Of a stretch of 64,000 bases of DNA, positions 21,738 through 32,744 are shown piece after piece (within the stretch, counting starts at the first letter, position 1; every line of letters starts with the position of its first letter). Source of the DNA: Alternaria dauci. Its lineage: Eukaryota > Ascomycota > Dothideomycetes > Pleosporales > Pleosporaceae. Made by a program: the position numbers and the translations under genes. The notes below the pieces were generated by a model. The model saw only the letters and a list, made by a program, of their open reading frames with translations, searched no databases and was not told where the DNA came from. The stretch is taken from assembly GCF_042100115.1 (NCBI RefSeq), contig NC_091275.1, positions 3,224,001-3,288,000 of the forward strand, read 5' to 3'.

Positions 21738-23339
21738 ATGTCTCAGAGACGAACATCACGGCCTCGGTCGACAAACCCGTCGCCGGCCACTTCGACATAT
21801 GGATACCACAACACCTACCACACGCATGCACAGCTCCCGGTCGGGTCACCGCCTTCGTATGCCCGCGCCATCGATCCCCAGACTCGCCGCATCCTCGATG
21901 AGCGGACGCGGACAGAGAAGGAGGCAGTCCGCACCACACAACTACCACCGCCATATACTTGCACAGTCGAGATGCAGGGGATTGTGGGAGTAAAGCAGGA
22001 GCTTTCATCGCCATTCCAAGTCTCTGGACACCGCGAGTGGCACGATGTCTACGCCATACTCCGAGGCACGCAGTTAAGCCTACACCGCATAAAGTACCCG
22101 GGCCTCCTCAGCAAAAACAAAGAGCCATGCGCGGGCCGCCTACTACGGACCTACACTCTCCAGCACGCCGAAGTCGGCGTGGCCTCTGACTTCAAAAAGA
22201 CGTCGCTGACACCAAAGTCCCCCTTTGCGCACCTGGTTCCCGCCGTCGCTCGGCCGAAACTATACGAGACCGATCCGCATCTCTTCGAGCCTGTGCGCGA
22301 ACACGCCATCCGACTGCGTCTAGAGTTCGAGCAATTTCTCTTCTGCCCGTCGACCGAGGAGAGCATGCTCGACTGGGTCGAAGCCTTCTGTGCGGCCATC
22401 GACATCAGCGCGCCGCTCGAAGACCGCAGCGAGCCCCGCTACCGCAGTCTCCCCCGCAGGGGCAGACGCCAACGCATCTTGGAGAACGCGCAGTTTGGAG
22501 ACAGCATCGAGGGCCTGACGAGTCTAGAAGCGAGTCGCCGCATCATTGCACAACAGGAGCAGATTATCCGCACACTTTACCCTCATCTCGCTCGCACCCG
22601 GGAACCGGGGATCAGCCACACGGCTCCCGCGGGTGATCTAGAACTCGATGATTTTGACCCAGAAGACGTTCGCTTTCCCACGCGATATGCGCTTGCCCGC
22701 GTGTCGTCGCACGAGTACGAGCACGGCGACGAGGAGCGTCCGGAAAGCGACTCCTCTCCATCCTCAAATCCTAAATCCGCGTGTGTGCCCCGCCCTTCGT
22801 CCGCGCAGACACTGCGTTACCGACGCCGCTGCGCACCCGTGCTACTCGCTTCCTCACCGCGCGTTAGCGACGTAGTATTTGGCAAAGGCCAACGCTTCCG
22901 CATTAGCGTCAAAGCGCACATGCTCGTCGATTATACCCCGCACCCCCCTCGCTACGACGTGCATGGCTTTGCGAAGACAAAACGGCCAGCGAGGATCACG
23001 ACGACGGACCGGCGTGCACAAACGGTTACGGTGAATAAGAGTGTCTCGTCGACGACCACTGTGCCGTCGTTGGAGAGACCTGGGTCCCCGATTCGTGGCG
23101 TCAGTGATGATTCGATTACGTCGATTACGTTTGGTGAGGATTTGGGGCCTGTACGGTCAAAGTCGACGACGAGTGATGATGCGAATGGGCTGGAGGGGCC
23201 GCCGTCGCCGTCCGGTATGTCGCAGACAAAGGTCGATGCTGCGCGTCAACTCGAGACGATGGGGAAGCGTCGACCGAGCGAGGATAGTAGGGAGACGGGG
23301 TTGAGTGCTGTTGCGCTTGGTGCTGGGTTGATGATTTGA
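21738..23339 (+). CDS. PH-domain protein, fungal family of unknown function
   Basis: The gene has one exon of 533 residues. A disordered N-terminus (Ser/Thr/Pro, about 75 residues) leads to a pleckstrin-homology-like domain at roughly 80-225. It opens with YTCTVEMQGIVGVKQE and continues with HREWHDVYAILRGTQLSLHRI. The closing helix holds the expected tryptophan: STEESMLDWVEAFCAAID. PH domains bind phosphoinositides or protein partners at membranes. The region after 225 has a short helix (SLEASRRIIAQQEQIIRTLY) and then low-complexity sequence to the end, with no enzyme motif. The ATG at 21738 is the first in frame before the domain. Fungal proteins of this layout are widespread but not functionally defined; lipid specificity cannot be read from the sequence. 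Confidence 0.75.
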   Translation: MSQRRTSRPRSTNPSPATSTYGYHNTYHTHAQLPVGSPPSYARAIDPQTRRILDERTRTEKEAVRTTQLPPPYTCTVEMQGIVGVKQELSSPFQVSGHREWHDVYAILRGTQLSLHRIKYPGLLSKNKEPCAGRLLRTYTLQHAEVGVASDFKKTSLTPKSPFAHLVPAVARPKLYETDPHLFEPVREHAIRLRLEFEQFLFCPSTEESMLDWVEAFCAAIDISAPLEDRSEPRYRSLPRRGRRQRILENAQFGDSIEGLTSLEASRRIIAQQEQIIRTLYPHLARTREPGISHTAPAGDLELDDFDPEDVRFPTRYALARVSSHEYEHGDEERPESDSSPSSNPKSACVPRPSSAQTLRYRRRCAPVLLASSPRVSDVVFGKGQRFRISVKAHMLVDYTPHPPRYDVHGFAKTKRPARITTTDRRAQTVTVNKSVSSTTTVPSLERPGSPIRGVSDDSITSITFGEDLGPVRSKSTTSDDANGLEGPPSPSGMSQTKVDAARQLETMGKRRPSEDSRETGLSAVALGAGLMI

Positions 23340-24198
23340 AGAGTTCATTTTCCACTCTCATCTCTCATTGATACATTCGCTTTTTTCTTTTTTCTTTTTG
23401 TGGTTACTGGCATTGCGGGGCGTTGGTTGAGCGCCTTTCTCTTTTTATTGGCGTCACTATTACTTTTCTTTGTTTCTGCATTACTACTGGTGTTACTCGC
23501 CAGGAAAGGAGGATATACCCATTTTACATTTTACTTTCTGTCGAGTATAGAAAGACGGTCTATATTGGGTTGGGATTCGGAGTTGGGTGGGAGTGGGGGA
23601 GGGGATGGGCGTCAGATGTATATAGCCTATGCTAGCACTTGACATATTACTCAATATGCATAGCACATTAATTCATCGTCTCGACTCGGCCTTCGTTGCG
23701 TAACTGGAGAGCGAGCATTGAGTGCGGTATGATTCCGTTGCAGGTTGATTAGATGCGTGGATCTCGCGGCTCATGTACCGCCTTGCTAAGCAGTCTTGAT
23801 TGCTAAACGTGCATGGCTTACCTAACGCGAACGTCGCATTCTCATTCATTACTTCTCATGCATGGACTCTCTGACCCTCTTTCCTGATTTGTCTTTCTGG
23901 ATTCAACGCAGGTTGTGTCTAGGCGTCAATTGGCAAATGGCATGGATGTAGCATCGACAGGTCGGAGGTATCGTGCTGACATGCAGCTGTGTAGCAGGGG
24001 AGCTTACAAAGATGGTAAAGCGAGGGGATATGGGTAGCCTAGAGGAACATATAAAGAAGAGTGTGTTCTATCTGGATGCAAGTATCAGTGTAGAGAAATA
24101 AACAATTCCTATACCATCAACCTCATCCAAAGCCTCGTACAAATCCATCCATCTCCCATCGTGCCGTACAACATCACCACGATTAAAACAACAAAACA
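23340..24198. other. intergenic: PH gene 3' flank and SDR promoter
   Basis: About 860 nt. A pyrimidine-rich tract lies near 23380-23400 and a T-rich stretch follows. Short ORFs at 23400-23642 are low-complexity and unsupported. Confidence 0.45.
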
Positions 24199-24995
24199 AT
24201 GTCGTCCACCACTCCCCGCCCCATCGCCCTAATCCTCGGCTCAGGCCCCAACATCGGCACATCCCTCCTCTCCACCCTCACCTCCCACAACTACCTCATC
24301 GCCACCGCCTCGCGCTCCTCTTCCACCTCCCCTTCCTCCACCACGCTCTCCCTCACCGCCGACTTTTCAAATCCCACATCCATCCCGCCCCTCTTCACCG
24401 CCGTAAAAGAAAAATACGGCCGCGCACCAAGCGTCGTCATTTACAACGCGGCTGCGCTTACCCCGCCGCCTGTGGACGGGAACGTGTTGAGTGTGGATGG
24501 AGAGGCGTTTGGAAAGGATTTGAATGTTAATACTGTGAGTGCGTATGTAGCTGGTATGGAAGCGGTCAAGGCTTGGGATTCCGAGGCCGAGGGTACAGGG
24601 GAGGGAGAGGAGAAGACGTTTATATACACTGGTAACGCTCTGAACCAAAACGTCATGCCCGTCCCTGCGTTTCTGACACTGGGTGTCGGGAAGAGCGCGA
24701 GTGCGTATTGGGTGGGGTTGGCGGATCAGGTGTATAGGGGACAAGGGTATCGGTGAGTTTTCTCCTCTTCTTCTTTTCTTTCGTCTACTGCTATGTTTGG
24801 AGGTGGACTGGAGAGCTAAGTACATAATCTAGATTCTTTTATGCGGATCAACGACAGGAGGATGGTGCGCCGATGGGAACTGCTGTCGATGGACCGGCGC
24901 ATGCGGAATTTTATGCCAAGTTGGCGAGGCGCGAGGCGGGTGAGGTGCCGTGGTTGGCGACGTTTGTCAAGGGGAAGGGGTATGTTGAGTTCTAG
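24199..24995 (+). CDS. atypical short-chain dehydrogenase/reductase-like protein
   Basis: Two exons (24199-24752, 24833-24995) give 238 residues with a Rossmann fold of the SDR type. The nucleotide-binding loop is LILGSGPNIG near the N-terminus. A possible NADP contact, ASRSSS, follows at the end of strand 2, and YNAAAL stands where classical SDRs have NNAG. The catalytic Tyr-x3-Lys is altered: the aligned segment reads LTLGVGKSASAYW, so the lysine is present but the tyrosine position holds leucine. The C-terminus, FYADQRQEDGAPMG followed by HAEFYAKLA, matches fungal proteins annotated as short-chain dehydrogenases. With the tyrosine missing, it may bind cofactor without classical oxidoreductase chemistry. 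It is transcribed toward RSM22, with its end 233 nt from the RSM22 stop. Confidence 0.75.
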
Positions 24996-25228
24996 ATACC
25001 CGCCCGTGTGTTAGTTACTACGAGGTTGCCGTATATTTTTGGGAACAGCAGTGATGACTGAGCGTAATGTGTTTTCTTTTTACTCTTCGTTCTTCTGTTC
25101 TGCGCGAACGAATATCCAGCCCGGGACGCGAACCGGAAGCTTAATTCCAAAGTTAGCCCAGCCAAAAATAGCATGTCGACACTATCGTACAATACACTCA
25201 TACTCGTACCCATACTCATACAAATCGT

Positions 25229-27730
25229 TTACATATCATCCAAATCATACCCATCATGATCCACCCTCTTCTTCCTCCCCTTCCTGCCCTTGCTCCCCCT
25301 AATCTTCCGATCCGCAGTATACCTCCCATCCCGATCACCCACCAACATCCTCCCCCCACTACCCAACACCTTCGCCGGCCCCTCCTCCACCGTCCTGCCA
25401 TCCCTCTCGCCAACCCCAATCTCAATCGTGACCTGCTTCGCCTTCCTAACCTTCCGTCCCTTCTTATCAAACTCATCGGTCGGCCAGCCGAGACGCACGT
25501 TGCGCGGTATCTGCGTCTTTGCACCAAGAGCCCACAGATCGCCCCAGCGCACTTTCCGTGCGTCGCGGTACGCCTGTTTGCTAAACGAGCGGGGCACGGT
25601 CCAGCGCTCGAGCGTACCGGCTGGAGTACAGACATCGAGGATGATATGGCCTCGTCGCTTGAGCGCAGGCAGAACCAGTCGTGGGAGGGTAAGTGGATTC
25701 ACATCAGCAGTCGACGTCAAGACCGGTTCTTCATTTTCCGGGTTCGCTGATGCGCGCCACTCGTGGCCCTCGAATGCTGCAGCGGTAGACGCCTCGCCTT
25801 GCACGAAGCCCTTGCCGAGGATGTCGTGTTGCGGGAGGCGTTGGTCGCGGCCGCGTTGGACGGCGAGGTAGCTGAACTGCACGTCCTCGTGGTTCTTGTC
25901 CTTTGCGTTCAGGATGCGTTGGAGGTACGGAGGGCGGATGTAGCGCTGGCTGAAGAAACAAAAGTCTTTTCTTCCTTGGCTGACACCCGTGGACTGGTAC
26001 ATGGGGCACGTGTTGTGGTTGGTGCATGGCGCGACGATCATTCCCGTCTCTTTCTCAGTGAACCGGGTGTCTTGATCGGGTTTTGAGACTTGGGAGTCGA
26101 GTAGCGTTTCGATGGTTTCTGAGCCGGGAGAGGAAATGTGCTTGTTCAGGAGGTGTGAACGGGCGGCGGCTATGACTTCGAATCCTCTCGGGAGACCTTT
26201 CTCAATGAGAATGAGAACGCCGCCCTTGGGGTTCAGCAGGGACCAGTATTTCTCAACTTGTTCCCTGCGCATATAATCTTGCCGAATCGGCCAAAGCGTG
26301 TGCGGTGCGATAATGACATCATAATACTTCCGCGGTTGCTGCGTGTTGCTCTCGTCCGCCGCTGTAACAGTCTCCGGCAGTCGCGGGATAAACGTAGTAT
26401 TGTCCAGCAGTTTGCTTGCGCGATGGCGCAGCGTGTCAGATGCAGTCAAAACAGTTGCTTTTCCCAGTGGGGTAGCACCATGCGACGTGTTTCCTGATTC
26501 CTCGTGCATGCGTTGCCATTCCGCCTCTAACATCTCGTGCCATGCAAGTACACCAACGCCTCCAGAACCGGCGTCTAGTATGGTGCCGCCTTTCTTGTTC
26601 TGCAGCATGTGTTCGAGCCATCCTGTCCCCAGTCGGCGGCGAACTTCGACCATGGCGCTCATTACGCTTGCGTATGTGCCTGGCTGTACGGAAGCCATGT
26701 ACACATCCGCTTCAATATTGCCCATCTCTGACTGCGATGGATCCAGTGGAATCGGCTTTTGTTCATGGCCCAGGCGTGCAGGAGTTGTGCTAGCCGAGAA
26801 AGGCAGACCGCGACCGCCAAAGATGCGGTTCGCGGATTCAGCAAGGTGTTTGTGGTTTGCGCGTGTCAGGAGCAGCGCTGTAGGATCGACGAGAGTTTCC
26901 TTGGGCAGGAAGACGGTCGAGGGCGATGGCTTGAAGCGACCGGCGACGGTGAGGGGATGCGCACGCATGAAGCTGTCTTCCTCCTGCTCTTCCTCGACGT
27001 CCTCCCACGCCTCTGCTTCCTCTTGTTGCAGCCGGCTTTGCTCGTAGATTTCATCGTGATACGCTTGCGCCTCGTTCTCCCTGCGCGCTTCCCATTCTTC
27101 TGGTGTCATGGTTTCTTTGCCGGGCTCAACCTCTTCAGATTCCATGTCTTCCTCCGCCTCAGGCTCTTCGATGAGGTCAACTTCGTCAAATCCGCCATCG
27201 TTTCGCCTCCTCAACCACACAGACGTGCCATCAGGTCGTTCTTCCTCGATGAGCTCCTCCTCGTATATCTCGACAGATTCTTCTACGTCTTCAGCAGGAT
27301 CTACAAATATGGCCGGGCCATACAGTCTCTTGTATATTATGTACTCCTCTTCGTTCAGGTGGTCGTGCGGTAGCGTGTCGCCGAATTGTTGCCTCGCCCT
27401 CCGCGCGTTGACTTCGTGATTCACCGCCTCGGTCGCAGAAGGCGGTGCGTCTTCCGTATGCGGCGCGTGATCTTGTTCCAGTTGTTTCCTTCCGAGCGTC
27501 GTAGAAAATGCTCTTCGTGGTGCTGTAAACCTGGCAGCGAGCGAGGGTATTTGTGCCGGCGCGGTTCGTGTCTGGGCTGGTAATCTTGCGCTACGGGCTC
27601 GAGAAATTGCAATGTTCAGCCGGCATGATGCACAGACTGACTGCAAGCCCCTCGTCTTTAGCATGTCGGCGGCGACTGTGAAGATTGTCGAATAACGCAC
27701 TCGCGGCGGAGGAGAGAAAGTTCGCCGCAT
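25229..27730 (-). CDS. RSM22: Rsm22/METTL17 mitochondrial ribosome small-subunit assembly methyltransferase-like protein
   Basis: Rsm22 is required for assembly and translation of the mitochondrial small ribosomal subunit. The gene has one exon of 833 residues. An N-terminal basic presequence (RGLQSVCASCRLNIAISRAR, about residues 25-70) indicates mitochondrial import. A long acidic region (about 110-260) follows. The Rossmann core holds the SAM-binding-like motif TILDAGSGGVGVLAW and the later VIIAPHTLWPI and LLNPKGGVLILIEKGLPRG. Family cysteines in APCTNHNTCPMY and the downstream GRKDFCFFSQRY are those associated with an iron-sulphur cluster in Rsm22/METTL17. The C-terminus is Lys/Arg-rich. 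The ATG at 27730 is used; MLKTRGLQ, about 22 codons later, is an alternative start with a cleaner presequence. The gene is divergent from the FAD oxidase. Confidence 0.92.
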   Translation of the reverse strand: MRRTFSPPPRVRYSTIFTVAADMLKTRGLQSVCASCRLNIAISRARSARLPAQTRTAPAQIPSLAARFTAPRRAFSTTLGRKQLEQDHAPHTEDAPPSATEAVNHEVNARRARQQFGDTLPHDHLNEEEYIIYKRLYGPAIFVDPAEDVEESVEIYEEELIEEERPDGTSVWLRRRNDGGFDEVDLIEEPEAEEDMESEEVEPGKETMTPEEWEARRENEAQAYHDEIYEQSRLQQEEAEAWEDVEEEQEEDSFMRAHPLTVAGRFKPSPSTVFLPKETLVDPTALLLTRANHKHLAESANRIFGGRGLPFSASTTPARLGHEQKPIPLDPSQSEMGNIEADVYMASVQPGTYASVMSAMVEVRRRLGTGWLEHMLQNKKGGTILDAGSGGVGVLAWHEMLEAEWQRMHEESGNTSHGATPLGKATVLTASDTLRHRASKLLDNTTFIPRLPETVTAADESNTQQPRKYYDVIIAPHTLWPIRQDYMRREQVEKYWSLLNPKGGVLILIEKGLPRGFEVIAAARSHLLNKHISSPGSETIETLLDSQVSKPDQDTRFTEKETGMIVAPCTNHNTCPMYQSTGVSQGRKDFCFFSQRYIRPPYLQRILNAKDKNHEDVQFSYLAVQRGRDQRLPQHDILGKGFVQGEASTAAAFEGHEWRASANPENEEPVLTSTADVNPLTLPRLVLPALKRRGHIILDVCTPAGTLERWTVPRSFSKQAYRDARKVRWGDLWALGAKTQIPRNVRLGWPTDEFDKKGRKVRKAKQVTIEIGVGERDGRTVEEGPAKVLGSGGRMLVGDRDGRYTADRKIRGSKGRKGRKKRVDHDGYDLDDM

Positions 27731-28310
27731 CTTTCACTCCAGGGTCCGCGCTAAGCTCTCCTGCCCCCACCACGTCCGCCCAATCATATGCGAGCTGATT
27801 CTATACCCCACATCGCCCGACATCAATCCATACGCCAGCCGACACTTCTCGGGCAGGGCTGTTCTCTACATTTTGTGGCGTTAGTACAGCCCTAGAAGCT
27901 CTTCGGTAAGCGCACAGCATCAAGCTTCGTTCGCCACGGGCCAATGTCCTAAAATACGGACACCGCATACCGACATCCGGTCATCTTACCCATTTCGATG
28001 AGGAAAGATTGCGCCTGTCAGGCTTCCGATCCGTTTGATGTGACCTCGGTCGACCCACTGATAACTTACTTGTACCCCACCATGCGCTATCATCATGCGT
28101 CTCGCGCTCAACAGCCTTGTGTTTACTCGGCCTTTGCCCGACCCAATACATCTCAGCATTTGCACACGACTCGAGCAGGAATCTGTCGATAAGTCCACTA
28201 GAACTTCTCCAATAGACACGTCACGCCAGTCGATCCCCTGATCAACAGACACGCATTTACCGAAGTAATCCTCATTCATTCTTCATTCAATATCGTTCCA
28301 AACTACCGAC
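27731..28310. other. intergenic: shared divergent promoter RSM22/FAD oxidase
   Basis: 580 nt between two divergent starts. Small ORFs at 27986-28279 and 27998-28192 overlap on opposite strands and have no family signature. Confidence 0.5.
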
Positions 28311-29941
28311 ATGGTCTCAGGATCCGCGAGCTTCCACTATCCTTCGCTCAAAGAGCTACTCAAGGATACAACTGCTGAAGTCCTACTTCCAAATGACGGC
28401 GAAGAGTATGAGAAGAGCATCGAAAGGTGGAGCGAGCACTGCATCAAACGAGCTGTGAGTTCACCTGGTTCATCAATCTCAAAGCCGTGCACTGATGAAG
28501 AAAAGGCTGCTGTAATCAGAGTTCGGTCAGCGGATGATGTCTCCGCAACGCTAGCTCAGATACGCAAGCACAGCATCCCGTTCACAGTCCGTGGTAAGAA
28601 TGCCGATGTAAGAGACGCGCGTGAAGCAAACGTTGATTCTTTGTAGGGGGTGGTCACAGTACTTCAGGTGCTGCATCTATCGAGGATGGCATCGTCATCG
28701 ATCTTTCCAAGATGCGCAAGGTGACGGTCGACACGGACGCCAAAACCATCAAAGCTGAAGGAGGAACTATATGGGAAGACGTCGATGTTGAAGCTGCCAA
28801 GTTTGGTCTTGCCACTGTCGGAGGCACAGTCAACCACACCGGTGTAGGCGGGCTGACACTAGGAGGGGGCTATGGTTATCTCACTGGAAAGCATGGCTTG
28901 ACGATCGGTACGTCTTCGCGTATAACCCGGTGAAGCTTACACAACTGATATTATCTAGATAACCTCTTGTCCGTTGACGTGGTCCTCGCTTCTGGTGAGC
29001 AAGTCCTCGCATCAGCATCCTCGCATCCCGACCTCTACTGGGCTGTGCGAGGCGCAGGCCAAAACTTTGGAGTAGCAACGGCATTCACGTTCCAAGGCTA
29101 CGAACAGAAAACCTCTGTCTTTGCAGGACCTTTGGTCTTCCTCCCGGACAAGCTGCCGCAGATTGTTGAGTTCCTGAACAAGTTCCATACTAAAAATGAC
29201 GGCAACCAAGCCATGCTCATGGGCTTCTCCGCTCCACCGCCCGCAAACGCACCTGTCGTACTCTGCCAGATCTTCCACAACGGCACTGAAGAAGAAGGAA
29301 AAGCTTTCTTCGCGGACCTGTTTGAGCTTGGCCCTGTAGCAAACATGACTGCCATGATACCGTACCCACAGCTGAACAGCCTTCTTAACCAAGGAGCCGG
29401 ATTTGACGGGCGTAAGCTTTTCGGTGGAGGCGCCTTCAAACTTCCGATAGACTCGAGCTTCGCCGTGCAGCTTCATGCAGAGTTCAACGCATTTGTGGCC
29501 TCGCACGAGCGAATGAACGAGAGCATGATACTCTTCGAAGCTATTCCTTACCAGAAGGTCATAGAAGTTCCCAACGACAAGACGGCGTTTTCGAACCGTG
29601 GCGACTACTACAATGTCGCCGTGATGATGAAATGGTGAGTCGGCACGGCGCTTTGAAGAACTCTATTCTAACGAGATTACAGGTTTGAGCCGTCCCTCGA
29701 CGAAGAGATTCGTATCTTTTCGCGGAACCTCCTCAAAAAGGCCTCAGTGAGTGCTGCGGACCGGTCAAAGGATGGTGGCGTGGCTCAATACGGCAACTAT
29801 GCTTCTGCCGATGTTGCGGCGAACGAGATCTTCGGCGCAAATGTCAAGCGGCTTGAGGAGCTCAAGCATAAGTATGACCCTGATAACTTGTTCAGCCACG
29901 GCACGAAGTTGACACCGCGACCTTTGGTGGTTGTTAACTGA
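28311..29941 (+). CDS. FAD-linked oxidoreductase, berberine-bridge-enzyme type
   Basis: This is a flavoprotein oxidase of the PCMH/BBE family; the substrate is unknown. Five exons (28311-28454, 28506-28593, 28647-28907, 28959-29634, 29683-29941) give 475 residues. The FAD-binding region has FTVRGGGHS, with the histidine used for covalent 8-alpha attachment, then [19 protein letters not shown] and [14 protein letters not shown]. The C-terminal BBE segment ends with [10 protein letters not shown]. The second covalent cysteine of bicovalent BBE enzymes is not apparent, so attachment through histidine only is likely. No signal peptide is seen, so the protein is probably intracellular. A DHA1 transporter follows on the same strand 666 nt downstream, a pairing often seen in secondary-metabolite or detoxification loci. 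The reading is certain as to family, not as to substrate. Confidence 0.92.
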
Positions 29942-30607
29942 ATGATTCGGTAGCACATAGCTGTACAGAAACGCCATGAAGTTTATACTATGCAGCCATT
30001 CAAAGAATACGAAAATCTTCCTACTGGCAGTCGCTACCTTCAGACTAACGAGATGATGAACTGTATCGCGGATAGACACTGCAGATGTCAAAATCAGAAC
30101 TCAAATTTTTCCGACGCGCTGTCGCGACACCGGATATACCTCGACTCGACGCGACAGTAGCACCGGAAACCAGCCACCCTTGACGTCATCTCAACCGGTC
30201 AGCACCTAAAATATCCTCGGGCTTCAACGCCACATCTAAAACACACCGCATAACTAATCGCTTATCCTCTCGGGAGACAATGTTCCCCGACGCCCCGAAG
30301 ACGTTGAACGACGTTGTGGGGCACGCGACCACGGAGATTCGCTGTACGAGTGGTTAAACCCGGCGTGCAGACTCCGTTCTGGTAGCGAGGTTCGCCGCAA
30401 AAATGATGTATTTAGAACTACTTCCTTGACTTGGCTTTGCATCTAGCTACACTAACTCCTTCGCTTTAATCTTTCTTTCCGCTTGACAGACGCGGAAGAT
30501 CTACAACGCTATACTTGGGTGTCCGGCTGCCATATCACTAATCTTAATCTGCTATACGGAACACAACACCGTCTCCACCCTTCACGGACGTCAACTTCCA
30601 CCCTCAC
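29942..30607. other. intergenic: FAD oxidase 3' flank and transporter promoter
   Basis: About 670 nt with no gene supported. Short ORFs on both strands lack recognisable features. Confidence 0.5.
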
Positions 30608-32569
30608 ATGGACATGGAGAATTCCAGGCAACCGCGACCTCGGAAAACATCCAGAAGCCGATCAAGATCCCGGCCACGGCGATCCGACAACGCACCACTA
30701 CACCGCATCTTGTCCAGCCAATTCCCAGATGACCATTCCGTATACCACCATGAAGATGGCGAAGGAGTTCTCGTCGATTCTGACGCTAGTTCGTTGCACA
30801 AGACCGAGACGGAAAGAAGGGATGCGGATACAGCGAGTAGTAGCGACGATGACGACAGTGGCGATGACGTAGATGAGAAAGAAGCGAAAGATGGTGCTGA
30901 TGGAGAGGAAGAGACGACGTACGAAGAGATACGAGGGGGCGTTCCGTATGAGCATGATGTTGAAGCATCGCCGCCGTTGGAAAAGAAGAAGTCTACGCGG
31001 TCGGTCAAGGATCCGAATCTGGTACGTGTACCTGGCGTACATTGCTGGAGCAGCAGCAGCTAACTATTACAAGGTTACATGGGAATCAGAAAACGATCCA
31101 AATAATCCGAAGAATTGTAAGCAAATCTGGTCTACTAGATGCAGATCAATAGTTTAACGATTTGCAGGGTCTATGAAACGGAAATGGGCAGCAACTTTGA
31201 TTGTGTCCTGCTTTACCCTTGTCTCGCCAATATCATCATCTATGATATCGCCCGCTCTGAGTAGCATCAGTGCTGATTTCGGTATTACGAATGAAGTCGA
31301 GGCCCAACTCACCTTGTCCATCTTTGTCTTAGCATATGCGATTGGGCCGCTCTTTTTAGGCCCGTTGTCAGAAATCTACGGTCGCGTCATCGTACTACAG
31401 CTGTCTAACTTATTTTATCTGGCTTGGAACTTGGGTTGTGGATTCGCCCAAACATCTGGTCAGCTTATGGCATTTCGATTCTTCAGTGGTCTAGGCGGGT
31501 CTGCGCCGCTGGCTATTGGTGGCGTGAGTAACTCCTCGACGACCAATATCGGAACATGAATCTGACTTTCTCCCAGGGCGTTCTTAGCGATGTCTTTCTA
31601 GCAGACCAGCGTGGCCGAGCCATCTCAATCTACTCTTTAGCCCCACTGCTAGGTCCTGCAATCGGACCCATCGCCGGTGGTTTCATCTCGCAAAACACGA
31701 CGTGGAGATGGTGTTTCTACGCCACCACCATCTTCACCGCCCTCGTACAATGCTTCGGCTTCTTCTTCCTCCAAGAAACATATGCACCCAAACTCCTCGA
31801 ATGGAAACGAAATAAGCTACGCAAGGAAACCGGCAACCAACACCTCCACACCGAATTCGATAGCCCAGACCGCACACTCGCAACGACCATCAAAATCGCA
31901 ATGGTAAGACCCTTCAAGCTCCTCGGCACCCAGCCCATCATCCAGGTCCTTGCTTGCTACATGGCGTACCTGTACGGACTCATGTACCTCATGCTCTCCA
32001 CCTTCCCCAGCCTATGGGTCACGCGCTACGGCATGACTACCGGCATTGGTTCCTTGAACTTCATCTCCATGGGCGTCGGATTCTTCCTCGGCACGCAAAT
32101 CACCGCGCCCCTCAACGACGCTCTCTACCGCCGCCTCAAGAAACGCAACAACGGCGTTGGAAAACCAGAATTCCGTGTCCCGATCATGGTCCCAGCATCT
32201 CTGCTCGTCCCTATCGGTCTCTTTTGGTATGGCTGGAGTGCGCAAGCGCAGGTACATTGGATTATGCCGAACATCGGTGCTGCGATTTTCTGCGCGGGCG
32301 TGATTATAGGGTTTCAGTGTATCCAGACCTATCTGGTTGATAGCTACACGAGGTATGCGGCGAGTGCTATTGCAGCGGCGACGGTGCTTAGGTCGTTGGC
32401 TGGATTTGGGTTTCCGTTGTTTGCGCCGGCCATGTACAATGCGTTGGATTTTGGATGGGGGAATAGTGTGCTGGGGTTTATTGCGTTGGCGTTGGGTGTT
32501 CCGGCGCCGTTTATGTTGTGGAGGTTTGGCGAGAAGTTGAGGAGTACTAGTAAATTTGCGGCTGGCTAG
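30608..32569 (+). CDS. MFS multidrug-type transporter (DHA1, 12 spans)
   Basis: This is a drug:proton antiporter-type carrier of the plasma membrane. Four exons (30608-31021, 31074-31116, 31168-31523, 31577-32569) give 601 residues; exon 2 is only 43 nt. The N-terminal 135 residues are hydrophilic, with Ser/Arg repeats and an acidic stretch. WESENDPNNPKNWS then precedes the first span, as is usual in fungal DHA1/Tpo-type carriers. Motif A appears as LGPLSEIYGR, and the antiporter motif C as LAPLLGPAIGPIAGGF. TWRWCFYATTIF and FLQETYAPKLL are also typical. The central loop is short. The substrate cannot be read. The gene is co-oriented with the upstream FAD oxidase and could export its product. 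It ends 175 nt before the stop of the convergent HET4 gene. Confidence 0.9.
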
Positions 32570-32744
32570 AGGGGAGCGTAGAAGAGAACGGTCGTACGTA
32601 GGAGTCGCATGTGAGAAAGTTCCAATATTCGGTAGTACAGCAAGGTATATCGCAAGGCAAGTTTACAATGATGATTGTGTAATTGCAGACCAGCGTGTGC
32701 TCGAAAGTACCGATGTTCAGAACGTGCAAGGCTATCTTGTCTTA

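Noticed and set aside
26343..27373. Two long plus-strand ORFs opposite RSM22
   Set aside because: Antisense shadows of a well-supported single-exon gene.
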